This document shows, one piece after another, positions 44,244 through 53,513 of a DNA stretch of 64,000 nucleotides (the stretch's first letter is position 1; each line of letters begins with the position of its first letter). Location: NCBI GenBank assembly GCA_964445695.1, contig CAYULF010000004.1, positions 309,776 through 373,775 on the forward strand, given 5' to 3'. A model generated the notes under the pieces. That model made no database searches. It was not told the DNA's origin and was given only the letters and a program-made list of their open reading frames with translations. Made by a program: the position numbers and the translations under genes. This stretch comes from JAUIKM01 sp964445695 (GTDB lineage Bacteria > Bacteroidota > Ignavibacteria > Kapaibacteriales > UBA7675).

Positions 44244-44272
44244 CCGCGCTCCGCCAGGAGCGCGGTTTTTTT
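44244..44272 (+). terminator. Terminator of hppA
   Basis: CCGCGCTCC (44244-44252) and GGAGCGCGG (44257-44265) with loop GCCA, then seven T. Confidence 0.95.
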
Positions 44273-44305
44273 GTTTGAAACGCGGCGACTACGTAAAACT
44301 ACGTA

Positions 44306-44342
44306 AGAGCTGTGAGCGCTTAGGGCTCACAGCTCTTTTTTC
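44306..44342 (+). terminator. Second terminator, repeated near-identically at 60173
   Basis: AGAGCTGTGAGC (44306-44317) pairs with GCTCACAGCTCT (44325-44336), then a T run. It is preceded by CTACGTAAAACTACGTA; that leader and hairpin recur at 60155-60208. Confidence 0.9.
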
Positions 44343-44489
44343 TACCGGGCAAATACCCGTCCCTCAGCGCCTCAATCAAGGCCGGACGCCCCGAAATTTG
44401 TATATTCCGCCCGCAGAGAAATACGAACGTGGCCGCACGGGCCGGTATTCACATTGAATACCGTCGCCCTGCAGCCGGGACAAGGCACA

Positions 44490-45242
44490 ATGGTCGACAA
44501 ATATTTTACCGAACAGCAGCAGCATACCGAACAGTACCTGCTGCCCTACTTCGATAAACACATTCCGGATTTCCGCAATAAAACCGTGCTGGAAATCGGC
44601 TGCGCGGAAGCCGGTTTGTTAAACGTGCTGCAAGGACTCGGCATGCACGTTCGCGGCGTGGAACTGCTGGCCGAACGCGCGGCCGTGGCCAAACAGGTTA
44701 ATCCCGAACTGGTGGTACACGTGGCGGACGCCACAGACCCGCGCCTGGCGGAAATCGTCGGCGAAACCTTTGATGTGATTATTATGCGGGAGACGCTGGA
44801 GCACATCCCGGATCGCATTCCCCTGTTTAACAACATCGACAAACTGCTTAAACCGGGCGGCTACTACTACGTGACCTTTCCGCCGTACTTTTCGCCGTTT
44901 GCCGGGCACCAGCAGGGCGGCACGAGTTTTCTGCGTCGCGTTCCCTGGTTGCATTTTCTGCCCGGTTTCATCCTGCGCCCGCTCGGCAAACTGTTTAAAG
45001 AACAGGAGTATATGATCGACTTTGTGCTGGTGAATCGGCGCGACGGCATCAGCATCTCCAGATTTGAACAGCTGTGCCGGCGCTTCCGGCTGGAGCCGGT
45101 CGTCAAGGAATTGTTTTTTACGCGCCCGGTGTACAAAGTGCGTTTTAACATGAAGACGCGGCGATTTCCGAACATTCCGATCATTCGCGAATTTCTGGCC
45201 CTCGGCTGCGAATGCCTGCTCCGCAAAAACGACAAAATGTAA
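44490..45242 (+). CDS. Class I SAM-dependent methyltransferase
   Basis: 250 residues. The SAM site is clear: VLEIGCAEAGLLNVL (motif I), VRGVELL, VADATDPRL, then the RETLEHIPDRI region (motif of UbiG-like enzymes) and LLKPGGYYYVTFPPY. It probably methylates a small molecule or glycan, substrate unknown. The glycosyltransferase gene 54 bases downstream suggests a shared pathway, perhaps polysaccharide modification. A TTG at 44454 gives 12 more residues; the ATG at 44490 is preferred. Terminal part is rich in aromatic residues, with no membrane helix. Confidence 0.88.
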   Translation: MVDKYFTEQQQHTEQYLLPYFDKHIPDFRNKTVLEIGCAEAGLLNVLQGLGMHVRGVELLAERAAVAKQVNPELVVHVADATDPRLAEIVGETFDVIIMRETLEHIPDRIPLFNNIDKLLKPGGYYYVTFPPYFSPFAGHQQGGTSFLRRVPWLHFLPGFILRPLGKLFKEQEYMIDFVLVNRRDGISISRFEQLCRRFRLEPVVKELFFTRPVYKVRFNMKTRRFPNIPIIREFLALGCECLLRKNDKM

Positions 45243-45296
45243 AGCCCCCCATGCCTGTGCATTGCGCTTTAACATTTCAACAGCAGTACCGACAAC

Positions 45297-46253
45297 ATGC
45301 TTATCAGTGTAGTTATTGCCACGATCAATCGCCGTGAGGAATTGCGCGAAACGATTCTGGCATACCAATCCCAGACTCACCCGGATGTTGAAATTGTAAT
45401 AATCGACAACGGCTCGACCGACGGCACGCGGGAAATGATGCAGACCGATTTTCCGCAGGTCGACTACATGTGGCTGCCCTACAACATGGGCACGCACGCT
45501 ATTAACATCGGCTTCGAACGCGCGCGCGGTGAAGTCTTCTGGCTCTCCAACAACGACTCCTATCCCGAAAGCAAGGACGCTTTTGCTCAACTTGCGGATT
45601 TTTTAACGGAACATCAACACGTCGACATCGTCGGCAGCGAAGACATTGAAGTGCGCGCCGGCAACAAGGTGTATCACTGGCATCCATTTGATGTTAACAT
45701 CGAGGATATGCCGCCCGACGGCTTTGCGACCAATCTGTTTCACGGCACGGGAGCAGCCGTACGGCGGCGCGTGTACGAGGACATCGGCGGATTCTGGGAC
45801 GTGTTTTTGTTTGAAGAAATGGACTACTGCGCCCGCGCCATCGCCCGCGGTTACTCCATCCGTTATGTGCCGACAATTCGCACACTGCATTTTGCCAGCC
45901 CCAACCAGCGCGTCAGCTACGAGCGCTGGATCATGTCCGCCTTAAACATGTCGCGTTTTATCTGGCGCTACTTCCCGTTCTGGCAGGCAGTTTACCGCAT
46001 GTGCCTCTACTACCCATACTTTTTCATGCAGGGTTTGTTTTATCCGGCACGCCCGATTCAGATGCTGGACGTCATGTTCGGCATGGCGCACCAGTCCATT
46101 CGCGCATACAGACGCGAACGCACTCCGCTTACCCGCGACCAACTTAAACAGGTCACGATGGGTTTAAGTCCGCTCAAGATGATGTGGCGTTATGTCAGCG
46201 AAGTGTTGCAACGCCGGCTGAATCGGCGCAGGAAAAACAACAAGGACGTCTGA
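45297..46253 (+). CDS. Family 2 glycosyltransferase
   Basis: 318 residues of the GT-A fold: MLISVVIATINRREELRET, EIVIIDNGSTDGTREMM (nucleotide-binding), the metal DxD-like site NNDSYPESKDA, and later FLFEEMDYCARAIARGYSI with the catalytic ED-type region (EEMD). Such enzymes add a sugar from a nucleotide donor to a glycan, often rhamnose in this subgroup; the sugar here is unknown. The C-terminus (about 245-318) is basic and may associate with the inner membrane. Forms a pair with the methyltransferase upstream. Confidence 0.9.
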   Translation: MLISVVIATINRREELRETILAYQSQTHPDVEIVIIDNGSTDGTREMMQTDFPQVDYMWLPYNMGTHAINIGFERARGEVFWLSNNDSYPESKDAFAQLADFLTEHQHVDIVGSEDIEVRAGNKVYHWHPFDVNIEDMPPDGFATNLFHGTGAAVRRRVYEDIGGFWDVFLFEEMDYCARAIARGYSIRYVPTIRTLHFASPNQRVSYERWIMSALNMSRFIWRYFPFWQAVYRMCLYYPYFFMQGLFYPARPIQMLDVMFGMAHQSIRAYRRERTPLTRDQLKQVTMGLSPLKMMWRYVSEVLQRRLNRRRKNNKDV

Positions 46254-46545
46254 CCTGTTCCGGCTTGGCAGCCTGTTGCATCCTGATTGCAGCGCCCGTG
46301 ACGGGCTTGCTTTCTGACGTTTCTGCTTGTCAACGCAGTGCAAACCACAAGGCTCAGCGCTTGTTTAACAGACTCCACACGCAGAGTCTGTTCATCCGTC
46401 GATGGAAAAACTGCAGACGGAACGACGCGCCGCTTCAGACGCAGAGACAAACAGGAATAAAAAGCGAGCCGATGCGCGGCAGCGGCGCTGCAATCAGATG
46501 TCCGCAGCCGCAGAGTCTAAAGTCCCAACCGGAAGTAAACCAGGC
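46254..46545. other. Intergenic region with a possible degenerate repeat copy
   Basis: About 290 bases between convergent genes. GTTTCTGCTTGTCAACGCAGT near 46319-46339 resembles the tail of the GACCGC repeat family (GTTCTTGCTTGTCACGCAGT), preceded by a GGGCTTGC core; the paired blocks are lost. No gene or terminator is evident. Confidence 0.4.
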
Positions 46546-48222
46546 TCAAATTTTGGCGATATAAGTTTGCAGGTTGACGTCGGAAGGCAGTTGCAATTTC
46601 TTGCGCAGACGGTAGCGGTGGCTTTCGACATTGCGGACGCTGACGCAGAGAATCTTGGCAATTTCCTTGCTCGAAAGATTGACTTTTAACAATGCGCACA
46701 CCTTCAGCTCCGTCGGCGTCAGGTTGGGAAACTGCTCCGAAAGGATGCGCATGAAGTCCTGGTGCACCTGCTGAAACTGCTGCTCAAAGGAGGCCCAGTC
46801 GTCCTCCACGTGGACGTTGTCGTCGATGTCGAGAATTAAACTGTTAAGTGCGCGGCGCGTGGGCAGATCCGCAGTTTTGGCGGCACTTTTGATGCGTTTG
46901 CGCAGACTTTCCAGGTACTCGTTTTTCTGAACCAGATACATCGTCTGAGTGGTTAATTCCTTGCTCTTGAGTTCCATCTTCAGTTCGAGCTGCTCGTTTT
47001 TGAGCCGGTAGATTTCGCGGTCCTTGTGGGCCTGATCGATCTCGGCACGCAGGCGCATCTCCGCCAGCTTTTCCTGGCTCTCGCGTGAGCGAACCTCGTC
47101 CTTGACGGCAGCATAACGCCGCTGGTGAAAAAAGGCCTTTTCGAAATCGGCCATCGCCACATATGTTAAAGCGATGGCTTGGTGGGCCTCAAACTCGTTC
47201 TGGCGATCGCCGCCGGCCTCCGCCAGTTCAAGCGCCTGTTTAAGCGCCTCCAGTGACAGATCGTTCTCCGAGCGGTCGCGCTGCAGCCTGCCGATGCGCA
47301 GCAGCAGAATGGAATGTGTTTTGGCGTCGCGCGCTTTTTCACTCAGTTCGCGGCCCCGCAACAGGAACTCCAGCGCCTTGTCGTTATCGCCGTTTTCGCG
47401 ACAGAGATCGCCGATATAACCGAGCGTCAGCGCTTTGCCGATGATGTCGTCGACGTCTTCGTAGAGTTTAAGCGCTTCCTGCTGACATTCGAGCGCGGCA
47501 GACACGTCTCCCAGTTCCTGGTGAATCAAACCGATATTGCCGAGGTTAACGGCCTGACCGTAGACGTCGTCGTTGTCGCGCCGAATTTCCAGGCTGCGCT
47601 GAAAACAGTCCAGAGCATTGCCGCTGTCTTCCATCAGCATGTAAACACTGCCCAGGTTGTTCAATGCATATCCGACGCGTTGAATGCGATTGTTCTTCTC
47701 GCCGATTTCCAGGCTGCGACGGTAGTACTCCAGCGCCTGCGAGTAATCGCTGAGTTCCTGGTACATGACGCCGATATTGTTGAGGATAGCGCCGAGGCCG
47801 TCCTCCATGGCGTGTTCCTCCAGTATGTTGCGGCTGCGCTCGTAGGCGTCCAGGGCGTTTTTGTAGTCGCCTTTTTTGCGATACACGGTACCGATGTTCT
47901 GCATCACGGTCGCCAGGTCGGCCGGAATGTCAAGTCCGCGCAGCAACTCAAAAGCGCTGTTTAACATGTCAATAGCGCCGTCGTAGTCCAGCAGAATAAT
48001 GCGGCAGATACCGATGCTGCGCAGGAAAATCGCCTCGGAATGTTTATCGCGTTCGCGGCGCGCCAGGTCGAGACCTTCCGCGGCAATTTCAAGCGTGTAG
48101 TGCGGATCGTGGCGCGCAGTCTGCTGCACCAGGCGCTGCAGAATGCGAATCCGCTCGGGCCGGTTGCGCTCGAAGCCCAGCTCTTCCTTCAGGTATTCTA
48201 TGCTGTTTGTTCTATCGCTCAT
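46546..48222 (-). CDS. TPR-repeat protein with LuxR-type DNA-binding domain
   Basis: 558 residues. Ten or so TPR repeats (about 20-380, such as ALDAYERSRNILEEHAMEDG, ALEYYRRSLEIGEKNNRIQR, ALECQQEALKLYEDVDDIIG) are followed by a coiled-coil (about 370-440, LAEMRLRAEIDQAHKDREIY) and a C-terminal helix-turn-helix of the LuxR type (LTPTELKVCALLKVNLSSKE then IAKILCVSVRNVESHRYRLR). No signal peptide, so a cytoplasmic regulator. The TPR domain probably receives a protein signal or oligomerises. The start is 6 bases after the stop of the PLP enzyme, so they form an operon on the minus strand. Such architectures are frequent in Bacteroidota; target genes unknown. Confidence 0.88.
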   Translation of the reverse strand: MSDRTNSIEYLKEELGFERNRPERIRILQRLVQQTARHDPHYTLEIAAEGLDLARRERDKHSEAIFLRSIGICRIILLDYDGAIDMLNSAFELLRGLDIPADLATVMQNIGTVYRKKGDYKNALDAYERSRNILEEHAMEDGLGAILNNIGVMYQELSDYSQALEYYRRSLEIGEKNNRIQRVGYALNNLGSVYMLMEDSGNALDCFQRSLEIRRDNDDVYGQAVNLGNIGLIHQELGDVSAALECQQEALKLYEDVDDIIGKALTLGYIGDLCRENGDNDKALEFLLRGRELSEKARDAKTHSILLLRIGRLQRDRSENDLSLEALKQALELAEAGGDRQNEFEAHQAIALTYVAMADFEKAFFHQRRYAAVKDEVRSRESQEKLAEMRLRAEIDQAHKDREIYRLKNEQLELKMELKSKELTTQTMYLVQKNEYLESLRKRIKSAAKTADLPTRRALNSLILDIDDNVHVEDDWASFEQQFQQVHQDFMRILSEQFPNLTPTELKVCALLKVNLSSKEIAKILCVSVRNVESHRYRLRKKLQLPSDVNLQTYIAKI

Positions 48223-48228
48223 GCGCCG

Positions 48229-49443
48229 TCAGTCCCAGCCGAGTTCCGCCTGCACTTTGTTAAACTCCGCTTCGCTTAACAGTTCCAGCAGCGTGTCGTA
48301 GTCGCCCGCTTCGTTAAACACCTGGGCTGCCGCGCGCACCAGCATGTGATTGTCGTGCACCATAAACGGCACTTCAAACTTGCGCGTGCGGAAACAATGA
48401 GCCCGCAGTTGTTTGGCCGAATCGCTGTCCATGCGCCGCGCGCCGTAGAGCGGAAACGCCAGCATGCCGGCCGTCATATCGTGCGGCGCCGGCGAGGCCA
48501 CGCCCGTCGCGTCGCTGAAACGCGGCCGCAATTCCGCCACCAGATCGGACTGATACCGACGCATCCTGTCTATGCCCAGCCGCTGCAGAAACTGCAGCGA
48601 GGCTTCAAGACACAGGAAAGCCGTGCAGTCGCGCGTGCCGACAAAATCGAACTCCGCGGCCATGCCTTTTCCGACCGACAGCGAAACCACGTTGGGATGC
48701 GTGTGGGCGGCGCGGCGCTCCGCGGCATAGAGCAGTGCGCAGCTTTTGGGGGTGAACATCCACTTGTGGCAGTTGCCCACATACCAGTCGGCGTCCAGCT
48801 CGTCCAGATCCAGCGGCAGCATGCCCGGCGCATGTGCGCCGTCGACAATCACCGCCACGCCGCGCTCGCGTGCATTTGCCACGATGGCCTGCACCGGAAA
48901 GACCAGCCCGGTCGGCGAGGCCACGTGGTCGACCACCAGCAGCGCACAGCGCTCGCCCAGCTCGTCCGCAATGCGATCCCGCACTTCGTCCGCGCCGCTC
49001 ACAGGAAATGGAATGTGTATTTCGCGATAACCCGTGCCGAATTCGCGCGCGGCCAGCCGCATCATGTTGCGCACGGCCGGATAGACCTGATCTGTTGTAA
49101 CGATCTCCTGTTGGGGGGAGAGTTTGCCGGCGTCGCGCCGCTCGCGCAGATGCGACCAGAGGGCGGCCTGTACGCCGTTCGTGGCGTTTTCCACGAAGAC
49201 GAGGCGGTCCGCATCGGCGCCGACGAATTCGGCCAGCAGTGACGCCTGACGCCGCATCTCGAGCGGAAGCACATCGAGGAAAAAGTGCATCGGGTTGCGC
49301 TCCATCCGGTCGCGCCAGACGCTCTGCGCCGCCAGGATTTCGTGCGGCGTCGCGCCGAAGGAGGCCGGATTGAGAAAGTCGATATCCGTGTCGAGCGGCC
49401 ACCAATGCCGGATGGCGTGACCAAAGCGAGGCGTTTTGTCCAT
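48229..49443 (-). CDS. Class V aminotransferase-fold PLP enzyme
   Basis: 404 residues of fold type I, in the isopenicillin N epimerase/selenocysteine lyase-like group. NCHKWMFTPKSCALLY carries the PLP lysine, VIVDGAHAPGMLPLDLDELD the cofactor aspartate and histidine, and VFVENATNGVQAAL the phosphate site. Substrate unknown: epimerase, lyase or aminotransferase are all possible. The ATG at 49443 is preferred since the 45 upstream residues are low complexity and unlike the family. Its promoter likely lies in the divergent gap before the histidine kinase. First gene of an operon with the TPR-LuxR regulator. Confidence 0.85.
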   Translation of the reverse strand: MDKTPRFGHAIRHWWPLDTDIDFLNPASFGATPHEILAAQSVWRDRMERNPMHFFLDVLPLEMRRQASLLAEFVGADADRLVFVENATNGVQAALWSHLRERRDAGKLSPQQEIVTTDQVYPAVRNMMRLAAREFGTGYREIHIPFPVSGADEVRDRIADELGERCALLVVDHVASPTGLVFPVQAIVANARERGVAVIVDGAHAPGMLPLDLDELDADWYVGNCHKWMFTPKSCALLYAAERRAAHTHPNVVSLSVGKGMAAEFDFVGTRDCTAFLCLEASLQFLQRLGIDRMRRYQSDLVAELRPRFSDATGVASPAPHDMTAGMLAFPLYGARRMDSDSAKQLRAHCFRTRKFEVPFMVHDNHMLVRAAAQVFNEAGDYDTLLELLSEAEFNKVQAELGWD

Positions 49444-49768
49444 TGTACCTGACCTGTGACCGTGGAAAACAGGGATCAAACTTACGCTTTCGGCGGCAAA
49501 TTTATTCAATTGTACCGAACCGCGTTTTTTTTCTGCGTCCGACGAGGGCGCGCAGGTCTTTTTTACCGGGAAGCGCAAAGCATGCGGGACGGCGTTTCCG
49601 GCAATACCGCCTCTGTTTTTTGGGCCGTATTTGCATACTGCATCAAGTTTGCTACATTGTCGTGCATCATGAAAATCGAGCAGCGAACGCAGTGATCTGC
49701 TTCAAAGCCGGGGCAAGAATTTAAGCCATACAGTCGTATTGTGTTACCAATGCGGAAGCGGCGAACAC
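49444..49768. promoter_or_regulatory. Divergent promoter region
   Basis: 325 bases between the minus-strand PLP gene and the plus-strand kinase. On the minus strand TAAATTTG (49497-49504) matches the Bacteroidota -7 element about 55 bases before the PLP start. On the plus strand TACATTG near 49652 is a weaker match before the kinase. No gene is seen here. Confidence 0.45.
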
Positions 49769-52700
49769 ATGTTAAACGCGCAGACCGCTGATTCTCACAT
49801 TCGGATTTTCCTCCGTGCGGAGTTCCAGGAAGAGACCTTCCGCGAATACTGCGGCGATCTCTGTGCCGACATCTCTTTTACCGACAAAGCCGACTCGGTG
49901 TTGGACCAGGTGTCGCGCTGCGTCATGTGTCTGATTATTCTGGACCTGCGCACACCGAACGCAGAATCACTGGAACTGTGCGGCCGTCTGCGCGAAGTCT
50001 CGCGCTCGGACGAGGTAAACATTCTGGCCCTGGTAAACAGCGTGGCCGAAGCCGATGTGGAGCAACTGTTCGAAGCCGGATTCGACGACTGCATCGACAT
50101 GACGAACCCGAAGCTGCTGCGACTGCGCGTCCGCCACCACCTGCGCTCCACCCATGCGGTGATGCGACATCTCACTGCGCGCGAAGACCTCTGCCGCATC
50201 AACTCCGAACTGGAAAACATCGTAAGCGACCGCACGACGGAGCTGCGCGCCTTCAACGACAATCTACAGAAAGAAGTCGTGGAGCGCCGCCAGGCCCAGG
50301 AAGACCTGGCGGTCAAAGAAGCGCAACTGCGGCAGATCATCGACCTGGTGCCGCATTTTATCTTTGCCAAGGACCGCGAGGGACGCTTTGTCATTGTCAA
50401 CAAGGCCGTGGCGGACAGATACAACCTGACGGTTGAGCAGATGATCAACCGGCGCATTCACGACTTCCACGAAACCAGTGAAGAATTGACGGCCTACCTG
50501 GAAGACGACAAACGCGCCATGGAGAGCGGCCAACCGCACATGACGCCCGAAGTGCGTTTTACCGCGCCGAACGGCGAGACGCGCTACATGCAGACGACCA
50601 AGATTCCGCTGCATCTGGCCGGGCATGACGAATCGGTGGTGCTGGGCATCTCGATCGACATCACGGAACACAAACGCATTCTGGCGGATCTGCGCGAGCG
50701 CGACGAGCGTCTGCAGATGCTTGCCAATCAGATGCCCGCAATAATCTGGACAACCGACCCGGAGCTGAACCTGACGTCGTTTTCGGGGGCCGGCCTGCAG
50801 ATCTTCGGTTTTAAGCCGATCGCCAAAACACGCGTGCCGCTCAAGTGGTTTTTTGGATACAACCGCCATAAAACCAACAAACCCGACCTTCCGATGCGCA
50901 TGTTGCACAAAGTCGTCAGGACCAATGCCACCGCCAACTTTGAAATCGAGTGGGAAAAGCGTCATCTGGACGTGCACCTGGCCCCGCTGCTGGACAAAGA
51001 CGGCACGACGCTCGGCACGATCGGCATGGCGCTGGACATCACGACCAAGTTCAGGGCCGAGCAGGAGCTGCGCGAACGCGACGTCCTGCTGGACAATGTG
51101 CGTCGCCTGACAAACCTTGCGATGATCTCGATCGACCTGCCCTCGCAGAATCTCTTTGCCTCTACGGAGTTCAATCAGATAATCGGTTTGCCGGCCGGAA
51201 GCGAGCTCGGCAGCATCAGCGAATATCTGGATCTGGTACACGACGAGGACCGGTCGGACCTGGCGCAGGTTATCGACAATCCCAGCTCGGGGTTCGGACG
51301 TCGCCCGCTCTACCACCGCGTAATCCGCCCGAACGGCGAGGTGCGGCACCTGAACGCGCAGTTCGACGCCATTCGCGACTCGAACGGCCGGACGATCCGG
51401 GTGTTGGGCCTGTTCACCGACATCACCAAACGCAAACTGGTCGAAACACAACTGCAGCGCAGCGAGGCGCGGTTCTCCGAGATTGTCAACTCCGTGGGCG
51501 AGGCGATTATCGCCTTTACCACGCGGCGACGCATCGTCATATTCAATCACGCGGCCGAAACAACTTTTGCCTATTCCGAGCAGGATATTGCCGGCGAGTC
51601 GTTCAACAGACTGCTGCCGAACGAAGAAGTGGACAAACTGCAGGCGAGGCTCGATCAGATAGACGAGACGGACGCGACCGGCGGCAAACGCCGCGCCATC
51701 AACTGCCTGCGCAGCGACGGCACGCAGTTCACGGCCGAGATCAGCTTTTCGCTGCTGGAAGTCAACGGCGAGTTCCTCTACGTCGCCGTTCTGCGCGACG
51801 TCACCGAGCGCGTGCGCGCCGAGCAGGAGCTGCACAACGTCAACGTTCAACTGGCGGCTATCAACAAGGAACTGCGCCAGTTTATCGATGCCGCCAATGC
51901 GCCGATTTTCGGCATCGACCGCGCCGGTTTGGTCAACGAGTGGAATCGCCGCGCCGAACAGCTGACCGGTTATTCGCGCGACGAGCTGATGGGACGCGAC
52001 CCAATCGAAGTACTGATCGCCCCGGAAGCGCAGAAAGCGGTGAGCGACATCCTGCACGCGGCGCTGGACGGCCTCGATACGGAAGACTACGAGATGCCGG
52101 TGATTACAAACAAACTCGATCGCGTGATTCTGCTGATCAACGCCACGGCGCGCCGCAATGCCGACGGCGAAATTATCGGCGTGATCGGCGTCGGCCAGGA
52201 CATCACCGAGCGCATGCGCGCCGCACGCGAGCTGGCCGCCGAGCGCATGAAACTGGCTGAAACGGTGGAACGCCGCACGCGTGAACTGCGCCTTGCCAAT
52301 AAACAACTGGCGCGCGCCAACCAGATGAAAGACGATTTTCTGGCCGGCATGAGCCACGAGCTGCGCACACCGCTCAATACAATTCTCGGCATGTCCGAGT
52401 CGCTGACGGACGGCGTCTACGGCGAGATTAACAAACGCCAGACTGCCGCCGTCAAGCACATCGAGGAGAGCGGAACGCATCTTCTGGCGCTGATCAACGA
52501 TATTCTGGACCTTTCCAAAATCGGCGCCAACAAACTGGAGCTGGAAATCGACCTGGTGTCCGTGCCGGCCGTGTGCGAAACCAGCGTCATGTTTATCAGC
52601 AAGTTCGCCGACCGCAAGAACATTACGGTCAACATCGAATTCACCAACGAGTGCAAGCAGATTCAGGCCGACGAACTGCGCCTGAAGCAGATACTTGTCA

Positions 52701-53491
52701 ATCTCCTGAACAATGCAGTCAAGTTCACGGAAGAGGGCGGCGACATAGGGCTGCGCGTGCGCGATTCGCGCGACGGCGAGTCGATCAGGTTTGAAGTGTG
52801 GGACTCCGGCATCGGCATCGAGCCGCGCCATATCGAGCAGCTTTTCCAGCCCTTTGTGCAGGTGGACAACAAACTGACGCGGCGTTTTCCCGGCACCGGA
52901 CTCGGCCTCTCACTCGTGTATCGCCTGACCAAGATGCACCGCGGCATGGTGCATGTGGACAGCACGCCCGGCAAGGGCAGCTGTTTTACCGTGGTGCTGC
53001 CGACACATCAGCCGACGCGCAAAATTCGCACGCCCGACGCCGAGAACTTCCCTTTTCACATCGGCCCCGGCGCCGAACAAGAGAAATTGCCCGGACGGCC
53101 GCCAACGGCTTCCCCGGAATCTGAAACACAGCCGCTGGTGTTGCTGGCGGAAGACAATCCCTATACAATCAAGACCATTACCGAATATCTGCAGGCCAAA
53201 AATTTCCGGGTAATAAATGCGTCGGACGGATTCACGGCGGTGGAGCTCGCCAGAGTGCACCTGCCGGACATCATCCTGATGGACATTCAGCTGCCGCGCA
53301 TGAACGGCCTGGAAGCCATTCGCAAATTGCGCCAGGATGAGGCAACCAAAAACCTGCCGCTCATCGCGTTAACCGCATTTGCCATGCGCGGAGACCGCGA
53401 ACGTTGCCTGGAAGCCGGTGCGGATCAATACCTGAGCAAACCGGTGCGCCTGCAGAATCTTCACAGGCTGATTGTATCTTCTCTTGACTGA
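49769..53491 (+). CDS. Hybrid histidine kinase with multiple PAS domains
   Basis: 1240 residues, no membrane helix, so a cytoplasmic sensor. Order: a degenerate N-terminal receiver (about 10-135; LIILDLRTPN keeps an aspartate but the lysine region reads IDMTNPKLL); a coiled coil; about five PAS domains (for example QLRQIIDLVPHFIFAKDREG, RLQMLANQMPAIIWTTDPEL, RFSEIVNSVGEAIIAFTTRR, QFIDAANAPIFGIDRAGLVN), several ending in PAC-type DITE or DITKRK; HisKA with GMSHELRTPLN (the phospho-His); HATPase (NLLNNAVKF, DSGIGIEP, GTGLGLS); and a C-terminal receiver (LLAEDNPYTIK, LMDIQLPRMNG, LSKPV). Start is ATG 49769, not the TTG at 49739. Heads a three-gene run. Confidence 0.93.
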   Translation: MLNAQTADSHIRIFLRAEFQEETFREYCGDLCADISFTDKADSVLDQVSRCVMCLIILDLRTPNAESLELCGRLREVSRSDEVNILALVNSVAEADVEQLFEAGFDDCIDMTNPKLLRLRVRHHLRSTHAVMRHLTAREDLCRINSELENIVSDRTTELRAFNDNLQKEVVERRQAQEDLAVKEAQLRQIIDLVPHFIFAKDREGRFVIVNKAVADRYNLTVEQMINRRIHDFHETSEELTAYLEDDKRAMESGQPHMTPEVRFTAPNGETRYMQTTKIPLHLAGHDESVVLGISIDITEHKRILADLRERDERLQMLANQMPAIIWTTDPELNLTSFSGAGLQIFGFKPIAKTRVPLKWFFGYNRHKTNKPDLPMRMLHKVVRTNATANFEIEWEKRHLDVHLAPLLDKDGTTLGTIGMALDITTKFRAEQELRERDVLLDNVRRLTNLAMISIDLPSQNLFASTEFNQIIGLPAGSELGSISEYLDLVHDEDRSDLAQVIDNPSSGFGRRPLYHRVIRPNGEVRHLNAQFDAIRDSNGRTIRVLGLFTDITKRKLVETQLQRSEARFSEIVNSVGEAIIAFTTRRRIVIFNHAAETTFAYSEQDIAGESFNRLLPNEEVDKLQARLDQIDETDATGGKRRAINCLRSDGTQFTAEISFSLLEVNGEFLYVAVLRDVTERVRAEQELHNVNVQLAAINKELRQFIDAANAPIFGIDRAGLVNEWNRRAEQLTGYSRDELMGRDPIEVLIAPEAQKAVSDILHAALDGLDTEDYEMPVITNKLDRVILLINATARRNADGEIIGVIGVGQDITERMRAARELAAERMKLAETVERRTRELRLANKQLARANQMKDDFLAGMSHELRTPLNTILGMSESLTDGVYGEINKRQTAAVKHIEESGTHLLALINDILDLSKIGANKLELEIDLVSVPAVCETSVMFISKFADRKNITVNIEFTNECKQIQADELRLKQILVNLLNNAVKFTEEGGDIGLRVRDSRDGESIRFEVWDSGIGIEPRHIEQLFQPFVQVDNKLTRRFPGTGLGLSLVYRLTKMHRGMVHVDSTPGKGSCFTVVLPTHQPTRKIRTPDAENFPFHIGPGAEQEKLPGRPPTASPESETQPLVLLAEDNPYTIKTITEYLQAKNFRVINASDGFTAVELARVHLPDIILMDIQLPRMNGLEAIRKLRQDEATKNLPLIALTAFAMRGDRERCLEAGADQYLSKPVRLQNLHRLIVSSLD

Positions 53492-53513
53492 ACGGAAAAC
53501 GAGCAGACAGACT

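Noticed and set aside
50264..52831. 855-codon open frame antisense to the hybrid kinase
   Set aside because: It lies wholly opposite a clear kinase gene with PAS, HisKA and receiver motifs. Long antisense frames are expected where third codon positions are GC-rich, and it has no family features.
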